Below are positions 52,694 through 61,376 of a stretch of 64,000 nt of DNA, piece by piece. Numbering within the stretch: the first letter of the stretch is position 1; the number at the start of each line of letters is the position of its first letter. Origin of the DNA: Dialister sp900541485 (lineage in GTDB: Bacteria; Bacillota; Negativicutes; Veillonellales; Dialisteraceae); NCBI GenBank assembly GCA_965119665.1, contig OZ221974.1:992001-1056000 (forward strand), in the 5' to 3' direction. The notes under the pieces are model-generated. The model ran no database searches and had not been told where the DNA came from. It saw only the letters and a program-made list of their open reading frames with translations. The position numbers and the translations under genes were made by a program.

Positions 52694-52784
52694 TATGGAA
52701 AAAGAAGAAATCACGGAGGAAACACGGTCACTCAGGGAACTTCTTCTGAAAATCCATATCTGTCAAGGATAAAAATTTTTTTAG
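52694..52784 (+). ncRNA. Structured 5' leader of porin 3 (divergent member of the same leader family)
   Basis: Outer helix TATGGA (52694-52699) with TCCATA (52753-52758). Inner helix AGAAGAA (52703-52709) with TTCTTCT (52741-52747). Core GAGGAAACACGGTCACTC at 52716-52733 is unchanged. Both helices differ in sequence from porins 1 and 2 but still pair. A T7 run precedes AGAAGGAG. Confidence 0.65.
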
Positions 52785-52798
52785 AAGGAGCGATGAAT

Positions 52799-54010
52799 AT
52801 GAAAAAAATCCTCGCAATCGCTGCAGCAGCAGCACTCACAACCGGCGTATCCGCATACGCTGCAAATCCGTTCTCTGATGTATCCACCAGTGACTGGGCT
52901 TACCAGGCAGTAGCCGATCTTTCCGATCAGGGCGTTGTTATCGGCTACCCGGACGGCACATTCAGAGGAGAAAGAAACATCACCCGTTATGAATTGGCAC
53001 AGATTGTTGCCCGCATGATGGCCCGTGAAGACCAGCTGAACGCAGAACAGAAAGCAACTTTGGAAAAACTGGCAGGCGAATATGCTGACGAACTGGCAAA
53101 CCTCGGAGTCCGTGTATCCAAGTTGGAAAAGAAAGTCGGCAACCTCTACTGGTCCGGCGATGCTCGTATGCGTTACCAGAATAAAACAGACGGTAAAGAT
53201 GATAACTGGGACGGTCGTATGAGAATTAATGTAAAGGCTCAGGTTAATGACAGCACCACTGTCAACGGACGTTTTGTAAGCAACATGAACTTCCAGGATA
53301 GCAAAGATGCTTCTACAAAGATGGATGTTCTCAATGTAAGACACCAGTTCGGCGATGCAGCAGCTGTTACTCTTGGTCGTTATGGCAATAACTTCGGTAA
53401 CCAGGGCGGCTGGCTCTATGGATCCGGTGACGGATTTGACGGTGCCCAGGTACAGTTCGGACTCGGTAAATTCGGTGTAACCGTGGGCTATGGCCAGTTC
53501 AATGCCGGTGCAGCTAAGGATGCAGATGTACTCTATGCAAAAGGCATGGCTGACTTCGGCGTTGCTAAACTGGATTTGAACTATGTGGCTGACAAAGACT
53601 CTGCGAAGGATGAAAGAGCTGAAATCATGGGTGCCGGCCTTGTAGTTCCTGTTGAAGATTTCCGTGTATTCGGCGAATACTGGAAGAATACCACAGCAGA
53701 TGAAAATGATAAAGCATGGAACGCAGGTATCGGATATGGCAAGATGAATCTGAAAAAACCGGGTACTTTCAGCATTGATATAGCTTACAATGATGTGGAT
53801 CAAAATGTTTACTTCGGCGGTACCGGTTTAGGAACCAATGCATTGGACTACCTTAAAAATGCAGACAATGTTACTTTCTGGAATGCTGTTGCAAAGGTAG
53901 CACTTATGAAGAACGTTTATCTCCAGGGTGAATACGCATTTGACGTAGACGCAAAAGACGTTAAAGACGAAGATGATGCTTGGACAGTATCCCTGAACTA
54001 CAAGTTCTAA
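52799..54010 (+). CDS. SLH-domain outer-membrane porin, OmpM-like (porin 3)
   Basis: 403 residues from ATG 52799 (AGAAGGAG 8 bases upstream; the ATG at 52793 is too close). The signal, SLH domain and coiled-coil are almost identical to porins 1 and 2 up to GNLYWSGDARMRYQ, but the barrel is clearly different in sequence (for example WLYGSGDGFDGAQVQFG, FRVFGEYWKNTTADEND) and shorter. It ends SLNYKF. The sharp change of similarity at the SLH-barrel border suggests recombination or gene conversion of the 5' part. Confidence 0.92.
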   Translation: MKKILAIAAAAALTTGVSAYAANPFSDVSTSDWAYQAVADLSDQGVVIGYPDGTFRGERNITRYELAQIVARMMAREDQLNAEQKATLEKLAGEYADELANLGVRVSKLEKKVGNLYWSGDARMRYQNKTDGKDDNWDGRMRINVKAQVNDSTTVNGRFVSNMNFQDSKDASTKMDVLNVRHQFGDAAAVTLGRYGNNFGNQGGWLYGSGDGFDGAQVQFGLGKFGVTVGYGQFNAGAAKDADVLYAKGMADFGVAKLDLNYVADKDSAKDERAEIMGAGLVVPVEDFRVFGEYWKNTTADENDKAWNAGIGYGKMNLKKPGTFSIDIAYNDVDQNVYFGGTGLGTNALDYLKNADNVTFWNAVAKVALMKNVYLQGEYAFDVDAKDVKDEDDAWTVSLNYKF

Positions 54011-54035
54011 TTTGAGAATCACTGATTCCAATCAA

Positions 54036-54063
54036 AGAGACCTCTTTCGGGAGGTCTTTTTTG
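54036..54063 (+). terminator. Terminator after porin 3
   Basis: AGACCTC pairs with GAGGTCT, followed by T6. Confidence 0.9.
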
Positions 54064-54084
54064 ATGTGTAAAATCAAAACCGGT

Positions 54085-54570
54085 TTCCGCTTATTTGAAG
54101 AAAGGGGCAAGTGTGGGCAGAACCGGAAAACAATTCTAACCTGTGTACGCATCCTTGCCCCTATCGCCTCGCAGGCTCGGCACTTCCCTCCGCGTTCGGG
54201 GGAAGCCAACGACTAAGGAAAAAAGAATTCATAGTTTTTTATAAAAGAAATTAACTACTTGCCCGTCATTCTTGAACGGTGGCAAAAGTGAAATGCGTTT
54301 TATAAATAGTATTAAACGGGAGTTGTCACAAAAAGGAAAGAATGCAAGTCTTTAAGCTGTCCCCGGATACGGGGAAAGTGTCAGCGGAGCTGACGAAAGG
54401 GGCAAGTTGGAGCAGAAACGGAAGAACCATTCTTTCCTGTGTACGCACCATTGCCCCTATCGCCTCGCAAGGCTCGGCACTTCCCGGCCAAAGGCGAAGC
54501 GTCTCATTGTGTTTTCGCGTCGCTATGCTCCTAAAAACACAATTCGCTTGCCACCGTATTCGGGGCAAGT
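54085..54570 (+). repeat. Cluster of dispersed intergenic repeat modules
   Basis: A 3' part of a hairpin module (GAAAGGGGCAAGTGTGGGCA), a GTACGCATCCTTGCCCCTAT module, a full hairpin module at 54350-54420 with inner stem GTCAGC/GCTGAC, and another GTACGCACCATTGCCCCTAT module with TCGCGTCGCTATGCTCCTAA. No gene is supported. Confidence 0.8.
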
Positions 54571-54692
54571 ATGAGCCAAACAGGTAATATATCTTTTAAA
54601 CGGTCGGCGTACGGTTTATTTCCTGTAGGGGTTATCTGTTTTTTGCATACATGAAACCATACATCTAAATATTTAATAGTAAATCGATAGGC

Positions 54693-54721
54693 TTGAATGT
54701 TTTATAAATATCTGATATACT
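54693..54721 (+). promoter_or_regulatory. Promoter of the aldehyde dehydrogenase gene
   Basis: TTGAAT, 17-bp spacer, TATACT. The leader is about 200 nt; no known riboswitch was recognised in it. Confidence 0.65.
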
Positions 54722-54924
54722 ATACTCATCAAATTTGAATGAATGAGGGACTACTGTGTGAATATATGACAGGCTATTTCCTTCATAATAATGATTTGTG
54801 TATATTCTTTCGGACTTCCGGTCAATCGTAAAAACTCCGACGGAATCTCTTTCATCGTTTGGTGAAAGGTTCGGGATTGATTCCCGGCATTACATTCCTT
54901 ATTTTTTGAAAGGCGGTTTATTTT

Positions 54925-56412
54925 ATGGTCAACGCAAATCTTCAAAAACAGTACGGTCTTTTTATTGATGGTGAGTTTGTTCCCGCATCTGACGGCGGCA
55001 CGTTTGAGGCACATAATCCTGCCAACGGCGAAGTTTTGGCTGCTTGTGCAGAAGCAACTAAGGAAGACGTGGATAAGGCAGTAGCGGCAGCTCGCCGTGC
55101 ATTGGCTTCCTGGCGTCATACCTCTCCGATTGAAAGACAGAATTATCTTTTGAAAATTGCCGATATTATCGACGAGAATGCTGAGCATCTCGCTTTGGTA
55201 GAAACTTTGGACAACGGGAAACCGATTCGTGAAACGAGTGCGGTAGATATCCCGATGGGATCCGATCATTTCCGTTATTTTGCAGGTTGTATCCGTGCCC
55301 AGGAAGGGACGGCAACGATGCTTGATGACAATACCATGTCTCTTGTGATTCATGAACCGATCGGTGTTGTGGGACAGGTTATTCCCTGGAACTTCCCGTT
55401 CCTCATGGCAGCATGGAAATTAGCGCCTGCTCTTGCCGCAGGGGATACGATTGTTATCAAACCGTCTTCCCATACTTCTCTTTCCATGCTTGAATTTGTA
55501 AGACTGATTGCCGATGTTCTTCCGAAGGGCGTTTTGAATGTCATTACCGGTGCAGGTTCTAAATCGGGACAGTGGATTCTCGACCATCCGGATATCGACA
55601 AACTGGCGTTTACCGGTTCTACGGAAGTGGGTGCCAATGTATACAGAGCAGCAGCAGACAAGCTGATTCCCGTAACACTCGAACTTGGCGGTAAGTCGGC
55701 AAATATGATTTTTGACGACTGCGATATCGATCAGGCCGTAGAAGGGGTAGCTACAGGGATTCTCTTCAATCAGGGACAGGTTTGCTGTGCCGGCTCCCGC
55801 GTATTTATCCAGGAAGGTATTTTTGATGAATTCCTGGCTAAATTGAAAGCTACTTTCGAAGATGTCAAGGTAGGAGATCCGACAGATCCGCAGACCCAGC
55901 TGGGGGCACAGATTTACAAGAAACAGCAGGAAAAAGTGCTGAGCTATATCAAAATCGGTCTGGACGAGGGCGCAACTCTGGTGACCGGCGGTGAAAGATA
56001 CACCGATAACGGCTGTGATAAAGGATTCTTCCTGAAACCGACAATCATGATTGCTAAAAATAATGCAGCCCGTGTTTGCCAGGAAGAAATCTTCGGACCG
56101 GTTGTGGTTGTGCAGAAGTTCAAGACGGTAGAAGAAGTTATCGAACTGGCCAATGACAGCGTATACGGTCTCGGCGGCGGTGTATTCACAAGCAATCTGA
56201 ATACGGCTATGAAGGTAAGCCGCAGTGTACAGACCGGCCGTGTATGGGTGAATACATACAATGCCATTCCTGCAGGTGCTCCGTTCGGCGGCTACAAGCA
56301 GTCCGGTATCGGCCGTGAAACTCACAAGGTCATGCTGGAACATTACAGCCAGACGAAGAATATAATGATCAACCTGAAAGAAGGAACGACAGGACTTTAC
56401 AATGTAAAGTAA
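54925..56412 (+). CDS. NAD(P)-dependent aldehyde dehydrogenase
   Basis: 495 residues of the ALDH superfamily, cytosolic. Seen: IPWNFPFLMAAWKLAPAL, FTGSTEVGANV (cofactor turn), ELGGKSANMIF with the catalytic Glu, and NQGQVCCAGSR with the nucleophile Cys287. EEIFGPVVVVQKF and the C-terminal PFGGYKQSGIGRE are also typical. It resembles betaine/retinal-type ALDHs, but the aldehyde cannot be specified. AAAGGCGG precedes the ATG; it has its own promoter and terminator. Confidence 0.93.
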   Translation: MVNANLQKQYGLFIDGEFVPASDGGTFEAHNPANGEVLAACAEATKEDVDKAVAAARRALASWRHTSPIERQNYLLKIADIIDENAEHLALVETLDNGKPIRETSAVDIPMGSDHFRYFAGCIRAQEGTATMLDDNTMSLVIHEPIGVVGQVIPWNFPFLMAAWKLAPALAAGDTIVIKPSSHTSLSMLEFVRLIADVLPKGVLNVITGAGSKSGQWILDHPDIDKLAFTGSTEVGANVYRAAADKLIPVTLELGGKSANMIFDDCDIDQAVEGVATGILFNQGQVCCAGSRVFIQEGIFDEFLAKLKATFEDVKVGDPTDPQTQLGAQIYKKQQEKVLSYIKIGLDEGATLVTGGERYTDNGCDKGFFLKPTIMIAKNNAARVCQEEIFGPVVVVQKFKTVEEVIELANDSVYGLGGGVFTSNLNTAMKVSRSVQTGRVWVNTYNAIPAGAPFGGYKQSGIGRETHKVMLEHYSQTKNIMINLKEGTTGLYNVK

Positions 56413-56439
56413 CCGGAAAGGTCAATTTCCGGAAATAAG

Positions 56440-56475
56440 AGACCGCCACTCAAAAGACAGGGTGGCGGTTTTCGT
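56440..56475 (+). terminator. Terminator after the aldehyde dehydrogenase
   Basis: ACCGCCACTC pairs with GGGTGGCGGT, T-rich tail. A second hairpin, CCGGAAA / TTTCCGG, directly follows the stop codon. Confidence 0.85.
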
Positions 56476-56509
56476 TTTGGTTTATGATTATACTCATACT
56501 TATTTCTAT

Positions 56510-57530
56510 TTTTCCGTGTCTGCTCCAACTTGCCCCTTCTGTCAACCTGACGGTTGACATCGTCCCCGCATCCGGAGACGGCTTACACTTCTTATACTTT
56601 CCATTTTAGACAAAAGTTATTTACTGTTTCTCGAAGATTCAATTCACTCGTGCCGTCATTCTTGAGCGGCGGTAGCATGCGAATGAGCAGAACGGAATCA
56701 CAGCGTGATGAGTGATAGCGAAGAATCCGGCATAGGATACAGGAAAACACATTTAATATCTCCAACCTCTGCCTGGATTCTTACCGCTCCCGTTGGTCGG
56801 GTATGGCGTCTCACTCACTTTTACAGCGTCGCTTTGCTCCTCGAAAAGTGGTTCGCTTGCCATCACTCTACCCCGTACTTTTTTATGCTTCTATTCCCGA
56901 CCGCCTTTTACGATCGTTCAAGAATGACAGGCAGGTATTTAATACCGTTGAAAAACAGAACCCACCTCTGCCGGATTCTTACCGCTCCCGTTGGTCGGGG
57001 ATGGCGTCTCACTCATTTTTACAGCGTCGCTCCGCTCCTTGAAAAATGGTTCGCTTGCCATCACTCTACCCCGTACTTTTTTATTATTATATTCCCGACA
57101 GCCTTTTACGATCGTTCAAGAATGACAGGCAGGTATTTAAACGCAATTCTCTCGTGCCGTCATTCTTGAGCGGTGGGCAGAATCGGAATGATGATGGAAG
57201 AAAAAACATAATATGACTCTTAGCGAAGAATCCGGCATAGGTGAATCACAAAAAGCGTATTTAATACCTGTATTCTTTGCCAGATTCTTCACTTCGTTCA
57301 AGAATGACAGGCAAGCAGTTAATACCGTTTTGTAGAAAACTTTCTTACCTTTTTACTCACACTTATTTTCGTTCTTTCATGTTTACTCACACTTGCCCCT
57401 TTCGTCAGCTCCGCTGACACCTTAGCCATAGGCAAAGCATCCAATTCACTTTTACAGCGTCGCTTTGCTTTTCAAAAAGTGGTTCGCTTGCTTCCCGACA
57501 AGCGGGGACGGTTTTCGGCATTAAGGTTTT
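56510..57530 (-). repeat. Largest cluster of dispersed intergenic repeats, mostly inverted
   Basis: Modules read mainly on the minus strand: CTCCAACTTGCCCCTTCTGT with inner stem GTCAACC/GGTTGAC (56521-56595), two near-identical blocks of CTTACCGCTCCCGTTGGTCG with ACAGCGTCGCT (56778-56880 and 56970-57075), several CAAGAATGACAGGCAG modules, and a last module at 57385-57515 with GTCAGCTCCGCTGAC. The open frame seen here is repeat-derived. No gene is supported. Confidence 0.82.
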
Positions 57531-57595
57531 TGTGGCGGTCATGACGTCTTTTTGTTGTGGGTTATTTCCTTATTTTTTTTTGTTTTGCTTATACA

Positions 57596-57636
57596 AAAAG
57601 AGCAGCAGGGTGTTTATGCCTCTTTCTGCTCTTTTG
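57596..57636 (-). terminator. Terminator after the flavin reductase gene
   Basis: Minus strand AAAAGAGCAG pairs with CTGCTCTTTTT, with an 18-nt interior, then T-rich DNA. Confidence 0.75.
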
Positions 57637-57661
57637 TTTTCCTTTATTTTCCTTGTCTGAA

Positions 57662-58174
57662 TTATACTTTTTTGTAGACTTTGACGATTTCTCCCATGTA
57701 CACGCTGTGGTTGTCGTTGCTGTGACTGCCGCTGTTGTGTTTCATGTAGATTTCCTTGTTGGTGTAGTGGTCCTCCGTCAGTTCGGCGGTATAGATTTTT
57801 TTGCAGACAAAGACGAGGTCCGCTTCTTCTATGGCGGCGGCACCGTCTAAATCTATGGGGTGCAGACCGGAATTTTTGTATTTGTCTTCATCTCTGCCGG
57901 AGTGGCGGCCCATGTAGCTCATTTGCGGCTTATAGTCTTCGGAAAGGCAGGACAGGGTGAAGTAGTCCTGACTGTCCAGGAATGTTTTGGTGAAACGGCT
58001 CTGCCGGATATAAACGGTGGCGATTTTTTTTCTCCATATCTGGCCGAATGTGCCCCATGTGACAAGGAGCGTATTACACTTTTCTTTTTGCCCTGCCGTG
58101 ACAAGGATATATTTACTCCAGTCGGTAAAAGGGTTAAAGCCTGATTCTTCAGGGGCGATTTCTGTGAATTTCAT
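57662..58174 (-). CDS. Flavin reductase-like (FMN-binding split barrel) protein
   Basis: 170 residues. Starts MKFTEIAPEESGFNPFTDW, then NTLLVTWGTFGQIWRKKIA, RFTKTFLDSQDYFTLSCL and a C-terminal MGEIVKVYKK, as in the flavin reductase/FMN-binding family. It probably binds FMN and reduces small molecules; the substrate is unknown. The start at 58174 keeps AGAGGAGG 5 bases away; 58177 is possible. Divergent from the MFS gene. Confidence 0.82.
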   Translation of the reverse strand: MKFTEIAPEESGFNPFTDWSKYILVTAGQKEKCNTLLVTWGTFGQIWRKKIATVYIRQSRFTKTFLDSQDYFTLSCLSEDYKPQMSYMGRHSGRDEDKYKNSGLHPIDLDGAAAIEEADLVFVCKKIYTAELTEDHYTNKEIYMKHNSGSHSNDNHSVYMGEIVKVYKKV

Positions 58175-58279
58175 CATATCCTCCTCTTGATACATTAATA
58201 TTCATATATTGTATTATAACAAATATTGGAATAAAGAGGAGAAAATACGGAAAAATACATGATAAAAAGCGGGAAATAC

Positions 58280-58321
58280 TTGACTTACCGCTTGATGAGG
58301 TTTTACCATGAAATGGTAAAA
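58280..58321 (+). promoter_or_regulatory. Promoter of the MFS gene with inverted-repeat operator
   Basis: TTGACT (58280-58285), then a weak -10 TACCAT (18-bp spacer) lying within the perfect inverted repeat TTTTACCAT-GAA-ATGGTAAAA (58301-58321). A repressor bound there would cover the -10; its gene is not adjacent. Confidence 0.6.
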
Positions 58322-58359
58322 ATATTTATTTGTAAACTTTGGAACGGGAGGTGAAAGCG

Positions 58360-59556
58360 ATGACACAAAATGAAAATTGGAAACGGATTGCCTATCTGAT
58401 GTGCGGTATCCAAGTGGGAGCAGGAATTGCGATGATTGGTGTCATGGCATTCTTACCTCTTTTTTTGGGGGAACTTGGAGTAAATGATCCGGGAGAAGCG
58501 GCCTTTTGGGCAGGGCTTATTTCGGGAGTGACGCCTTTTATGATTGCTTTGAGTGCGCCGTTTTGGTCACTTGAGGCATCACGGCGGGGACCGAAGTTGG
58601 TCATGTCGATAGTTTTAGCGGCAGCGATTGTAACGGCTCTTCTTTGCGCGATAGCGACAGCTCCGTGGCAGGTACTCGTGCTGCGTACGGTGCAGGGACT
58701 GGCAGGCGGATTTGTGCCGATCGGTCTTTCTGTGGTGACTATGGTGACTCCGGAAGAAGAAACATCAAGATTTCTCGGCTATTTCCAGGCGTCTATGGTC
58801 ATGGGTATTATGTTCGGGCCTCTGGCAGGCGGACTGGTGGCGGATACATTCGGGTACCGCATGCCGTTTATTTTTTTCGCCGTCCTGGCGATACTCTGTC
58901 TGATCAGTTTGCATATCTTCATGCCTGATATACGGGAAAAACCGGCGGAGAAAAAGACATCGACGTGGAAAGAATTGAAATATTTCATAAAAATTCCGCT
59001 TGTCCGTATCATGGTGGGCATGCAGTTTCTCTGTAATTTCGGAATTACCGGTATCGGGCCCATTCTTCCTCTTTATATCAAGGAAATGATGGGCGGCGAT
59101 GCGGATTTGATTGCAACGACGGTGGGAATCATTATTTTTCTTGCCGGCGGTGTCAGTGCGGCCTGCTCACTTTCCGTAGGCAATGTAACGGCGCGGATAC
59201 CGATGAAAAAAGTGCTTCTTGCGTCTACCTTTTTTGCGGGACTTACCTTTATCATGCAGTATCTGATGCCTAATATATGGGGGCTCGGATTCTTCAGGGC
59301 TGCGACAGGCTTCGGTATGGGATTCATCATGCCGATTGCCAATACGTATATCGCCGAGTCGGTGCCTCCGGAAAAAAGGAGCATCGTATTCGGTATCGTT
59401 TCCAGTGTCACCATTATGGGGAATGTGGCAGGTCCCGTATGCAGCGGGGCGATTGCCATGACTTTCGGCTACAGCTCTGTATTCTGGCTGACTGCCGCCG
59501 CTTTCATGGTGGCCGGTCTGGTCATTTGGTTCAATCTGCGGGGCAATCGTTGCTGA
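58360..59556 (+). CDS. MFS transporter, drug-efflux-like
   Basis: 398 residues with 12 hydrophobic segments. Motif A-like loop SLEASRRGPKLVM after helix 2, RTVQGLAGGFVPIGLSV in helix 4 and helix 5 with GPLAGGLVADTFGYRMPF resemble DHA1-type multidrug exporters. A second half has RIPMKKVLLASTFF and PIANTYIAESVPPEKRS. Substrate unknown. ATG 58360 follows GGGAGGTG. It is probably controlled by the inverted repeat in its promoter. Confidence 0.9.
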   Translation: MTQNENWKRIAYLMCGIQVGAGIAMIGVMAFLPLFLGELGVNDPGEAAFWAGLISGVTPFMIALSAPFWSLEASRRGPKLVMSIVLAAAIVTALLCAIATAPWQVLVLRTVQGLAGGFVPIGLSVVTMVTPEEETSRFLGYFQASMVMGIMFGPLAGGLVADTFGYRMPFIFFAVLAILCLISLHIFMPDIREKPAEKKTSTWKELKYFIKIPLVRIMVGMQFLCNFGITGIGPILPLYIKEMMGGDADLIATTVGIIIFLAGGVSAACSLSVGNVTARIPMKKVLLASTFFAGLTFIMQYLMPNIWGLGFFRAATGFGMGFIMPIANTYIAESVPPEKRSIVFGIVSSVTIMGNVAGPVCSGAIAMTFGYSSVFWLTAAAFMVAGLVIWFNLRGNRC

Positions 59557-59565
59557 TATTTCTTT

Positions 59566-59592
59566 AAAAAGGCGGACATTCCGTCTTTTTTT
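59566..59592 (+). terminator. Terminator after the MFS gene
   Basis: AAAAGGCGGA, CAT loop, TCCGTCTTTT, then further T. Confidence 0.88.
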
Positions 59593-59673
59593 GCGGAGAA
59601 ACAATTCCCGTTGCAAGAAAAAGGAAATGAGTTTGATTCTCATGTTACAATACATACAGAAAGGAGTGAGAGC

Positions 59674-60666
59674 ATGCTCATTCGTGAACGGACAGAACAG
59701 ACAGAAAGAAATATATTAAGCCCCCGGGCGGCTTTTGCAGACGAAGCGGAGCGGGGAAGAAAGGAAACGGAAGATCCGATCAGAACGGCTTTCCAGAGGG
59801 ACAGAGACAGAATTCTTCACAGCAATTCATTCCGGCGGCTCAAACATAAAACGCAGGTATACATTGCCCCCAAAGGCGACCACTACCGCACCCGTATGAC
59901 CCATACGCTGGAAGTGGCACAAATCGGGCGGACCATGGCAAGAGCACTCCGGCTGAACGAAGACCTTGTCGAAGCCATTGCGATGGGCCATGACCTGGGA
60001 CATACCCCGTTCGGCCATGTAGGCGAGCAGGCCCTCCGTGATGCGTGCGGACATTTCGAGCATAACGAGCAAAGTTTGCGGATTGTCGATGCACTGGAAA
60101 ATGACGGAAAAGGACTGAACCTGACCAAAGAAGTGAAAGACGGTATTTTAAATCACTCGGGAAATTTGAAAGCCCGTACATTGGAAGGCAGTTTAATCAA
60201 ATACGCCGATCGTATTGCCTATCTTTGCCACGACTATGACGATGCGGAAAGCATGGGCCTCATCTCGGCGGACAAGCTCCCCGAAAGAGTACGGAGAGTT
60301 CTCGGAACGACCCACTCCTCCATGATTACCGCCATGGTGGAAGATCTCGTTGCGAATTCAGCAGATCAGGACAGCATACACATGAGTCGTGAAGGAGATG
60401 AAACGCTCCTCGAATTCCGGGAATTTATGTTTTCCCAGGTCTACATGTCAGAGGCTCTTATTCCCGACAGAAAAAGAGGGCACGATGTAGTCGTCATGCT
60501 CTACGAATGGTACATGAAACACCCTGATGAACTTCCGGAAAAACAGAAAAAACTGGCAGGCGGAAATATTTCCCTTGCCGCCAAAGACTACATCAGCGGT
60601 CTTACCGACAACTTTGCCATCAATTTATTTACATCGAAATACGTTCCCAAATACTGGAATATATAA
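59674..60666 (+). CDS. dgt: dGTP triphosphohydrolase-like HD protein
   Basis: 330 residues. Deoxyguanosinetriphosphate triphosphohydrolase-like: DPIRTAFQRDRDRILHSNSF and RRLKHKTQV at the N-terminus, THTLEVAQIGRTMARAL, the HD site AIAMGHDLGHTPFGH, and IKYADRIAYLCHDYDDA. It would remove triphosphate from dNTPs and help to balance pools. The start at 59674 follows AAAGGAGTG; upstream in-frame codons lack a site. Followed by a terminator. Confidence 0.93.
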   Translation: MLIRERTEQTERNILSPRAAFADEAERGRKETEDPIRTAFQRDRDRILHSNSFRRLKHKTQVYIAPKGDHYRTRMTHTLEVAQIGRTMARALRLNEDLVEAIAMGHDLGHTPFGHVGEQALRDACGHFEHNEQSLRIVDALENDGKGLNLTKEVKDGILNHSGNLKARTLEGSLIKYADRIAYLCHDYDDAESMGLISADKLPERVRRVLGTTHSSMITAMVEDLVANSADQDSIHMSREGDETLLEFREFMFSQVYMSEALIPDRKRGHDVVVMLYEWYMKHPDELPEKQKKLAGGNISLAAKDYISGLTDNFAINLFTSKYVPKYWNI

Positions 60667-60679
60667 TCCTTATTTCCGG

Positions 60680-60706
60680 CGCCCTCCCGATAAGAGGGCG
60701 TTTTTT
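60680..60706 (+). terminator. Terminator after dgt
   Basis: CGCCCTC pairs with GAGGGCG, followed by T6. Confidence 0.92.
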
Positions 60707-60816
60707 AATAAGAGAAAAAGAAATATAACCGGAAAGAATATTATATATAAATTAAAGGAATTTTATTATTTCATAGAATATAAGCTACAATAAAAGAAAA
60801 GGAAGGGGGAAAACGC

Positions 60817-61287
60817 ATGACGGGCATGATAGACGAAACGACACTCTACATATGGCGTGTGCTCGGAATTATTGCCTCTATGGCTGTTATTTTCTTTATT
60901 TTTCAAATGCAAAAGAAAAAGATTACCCGCCTGAATACATCGAACCGCCATTCCGCCATCGTTCTTCTCTACAAAAGACATGCAGGAAATACAAACTATG
61001 CAAGTGTCAATGAAATCACAAGAATTGACGGCCTTAAAGCAGAGCCGTTTCTCTACTGTGTCGGCGTTCCGGCGGTATACTTGGCACCGGGCGAGCATGT
61101 CATCGAAGTGAAGGCTTCCTGGTCCCGTCATATCCGTGGCCAGCGGTTCAAGGAATACAACGTGGGACCGAGAAATATGCGGGTAGAAGTGAGTCATGGA
61201 GAAATCTGGTCGCTCGAGTACCAGATAAGGGAAGACAAATTCGTTTTTTCCAAGTGCAATACAAAGAAAATGTTCAAGCGGGCCTAG
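60817..61287 (+). CDS. Membrane-anchored protein of unknown function (156 aa)
   Basis: Not recognised. One N-terminal membrane helix (WRVLGIIASMAVIFFIFQM) followed by a basic stop, then a beta-rich soluble domain with YCVGVPAVYLAPGEHVIEV and YNVGPRNMRVEV. The pattern of a surface or carbohydrate-type beta sandwich is only an impression. AAAGGAAGGGGG precedes the ATG. It is a single gene between two terminators. Confidence 0.65.
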   Translation: MTGMIDETTLYIWRVLGIIASMAVIFFIFQMQKKKITRLNTSNRHSAIVLLYKRHAGNTNYASVNEITRIDGLKAEPFLYCVGVPAVYLAPGEHVIEVKASWSRHIRGQRFKEYNVGPRNMRVEVSHGEIWSLEYQIREDKFVFSKCNTKKMFKRA

Positions 61288-61336
61288 GAAATCAGAGAAA
61301 AATCGGATTTTCCGGGGGATGCCTGCTTTTTTAATG

Positions 61337-61376
61337 CCGTTTTATTTTTTCAAACAGACAGAAACGGCTTTTTTGT
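61337..61376 (+). terminator. Terminator after the 156-aa gene
   Basis: GCCGTTT pairs with AAACGGC, followed by T6. The loop is long (19 nt). The following 260 bases up to 61638 hold no recognisable gene. Confidence 0.7.

Noticed and set aside
54722..54924. Riboswitch in the aldehyde dehydrogenase leader
   Set aside because: The leader is long and can form short hairpins, but no known aptamer motif or clear terminator/antiterminator pair was seen.
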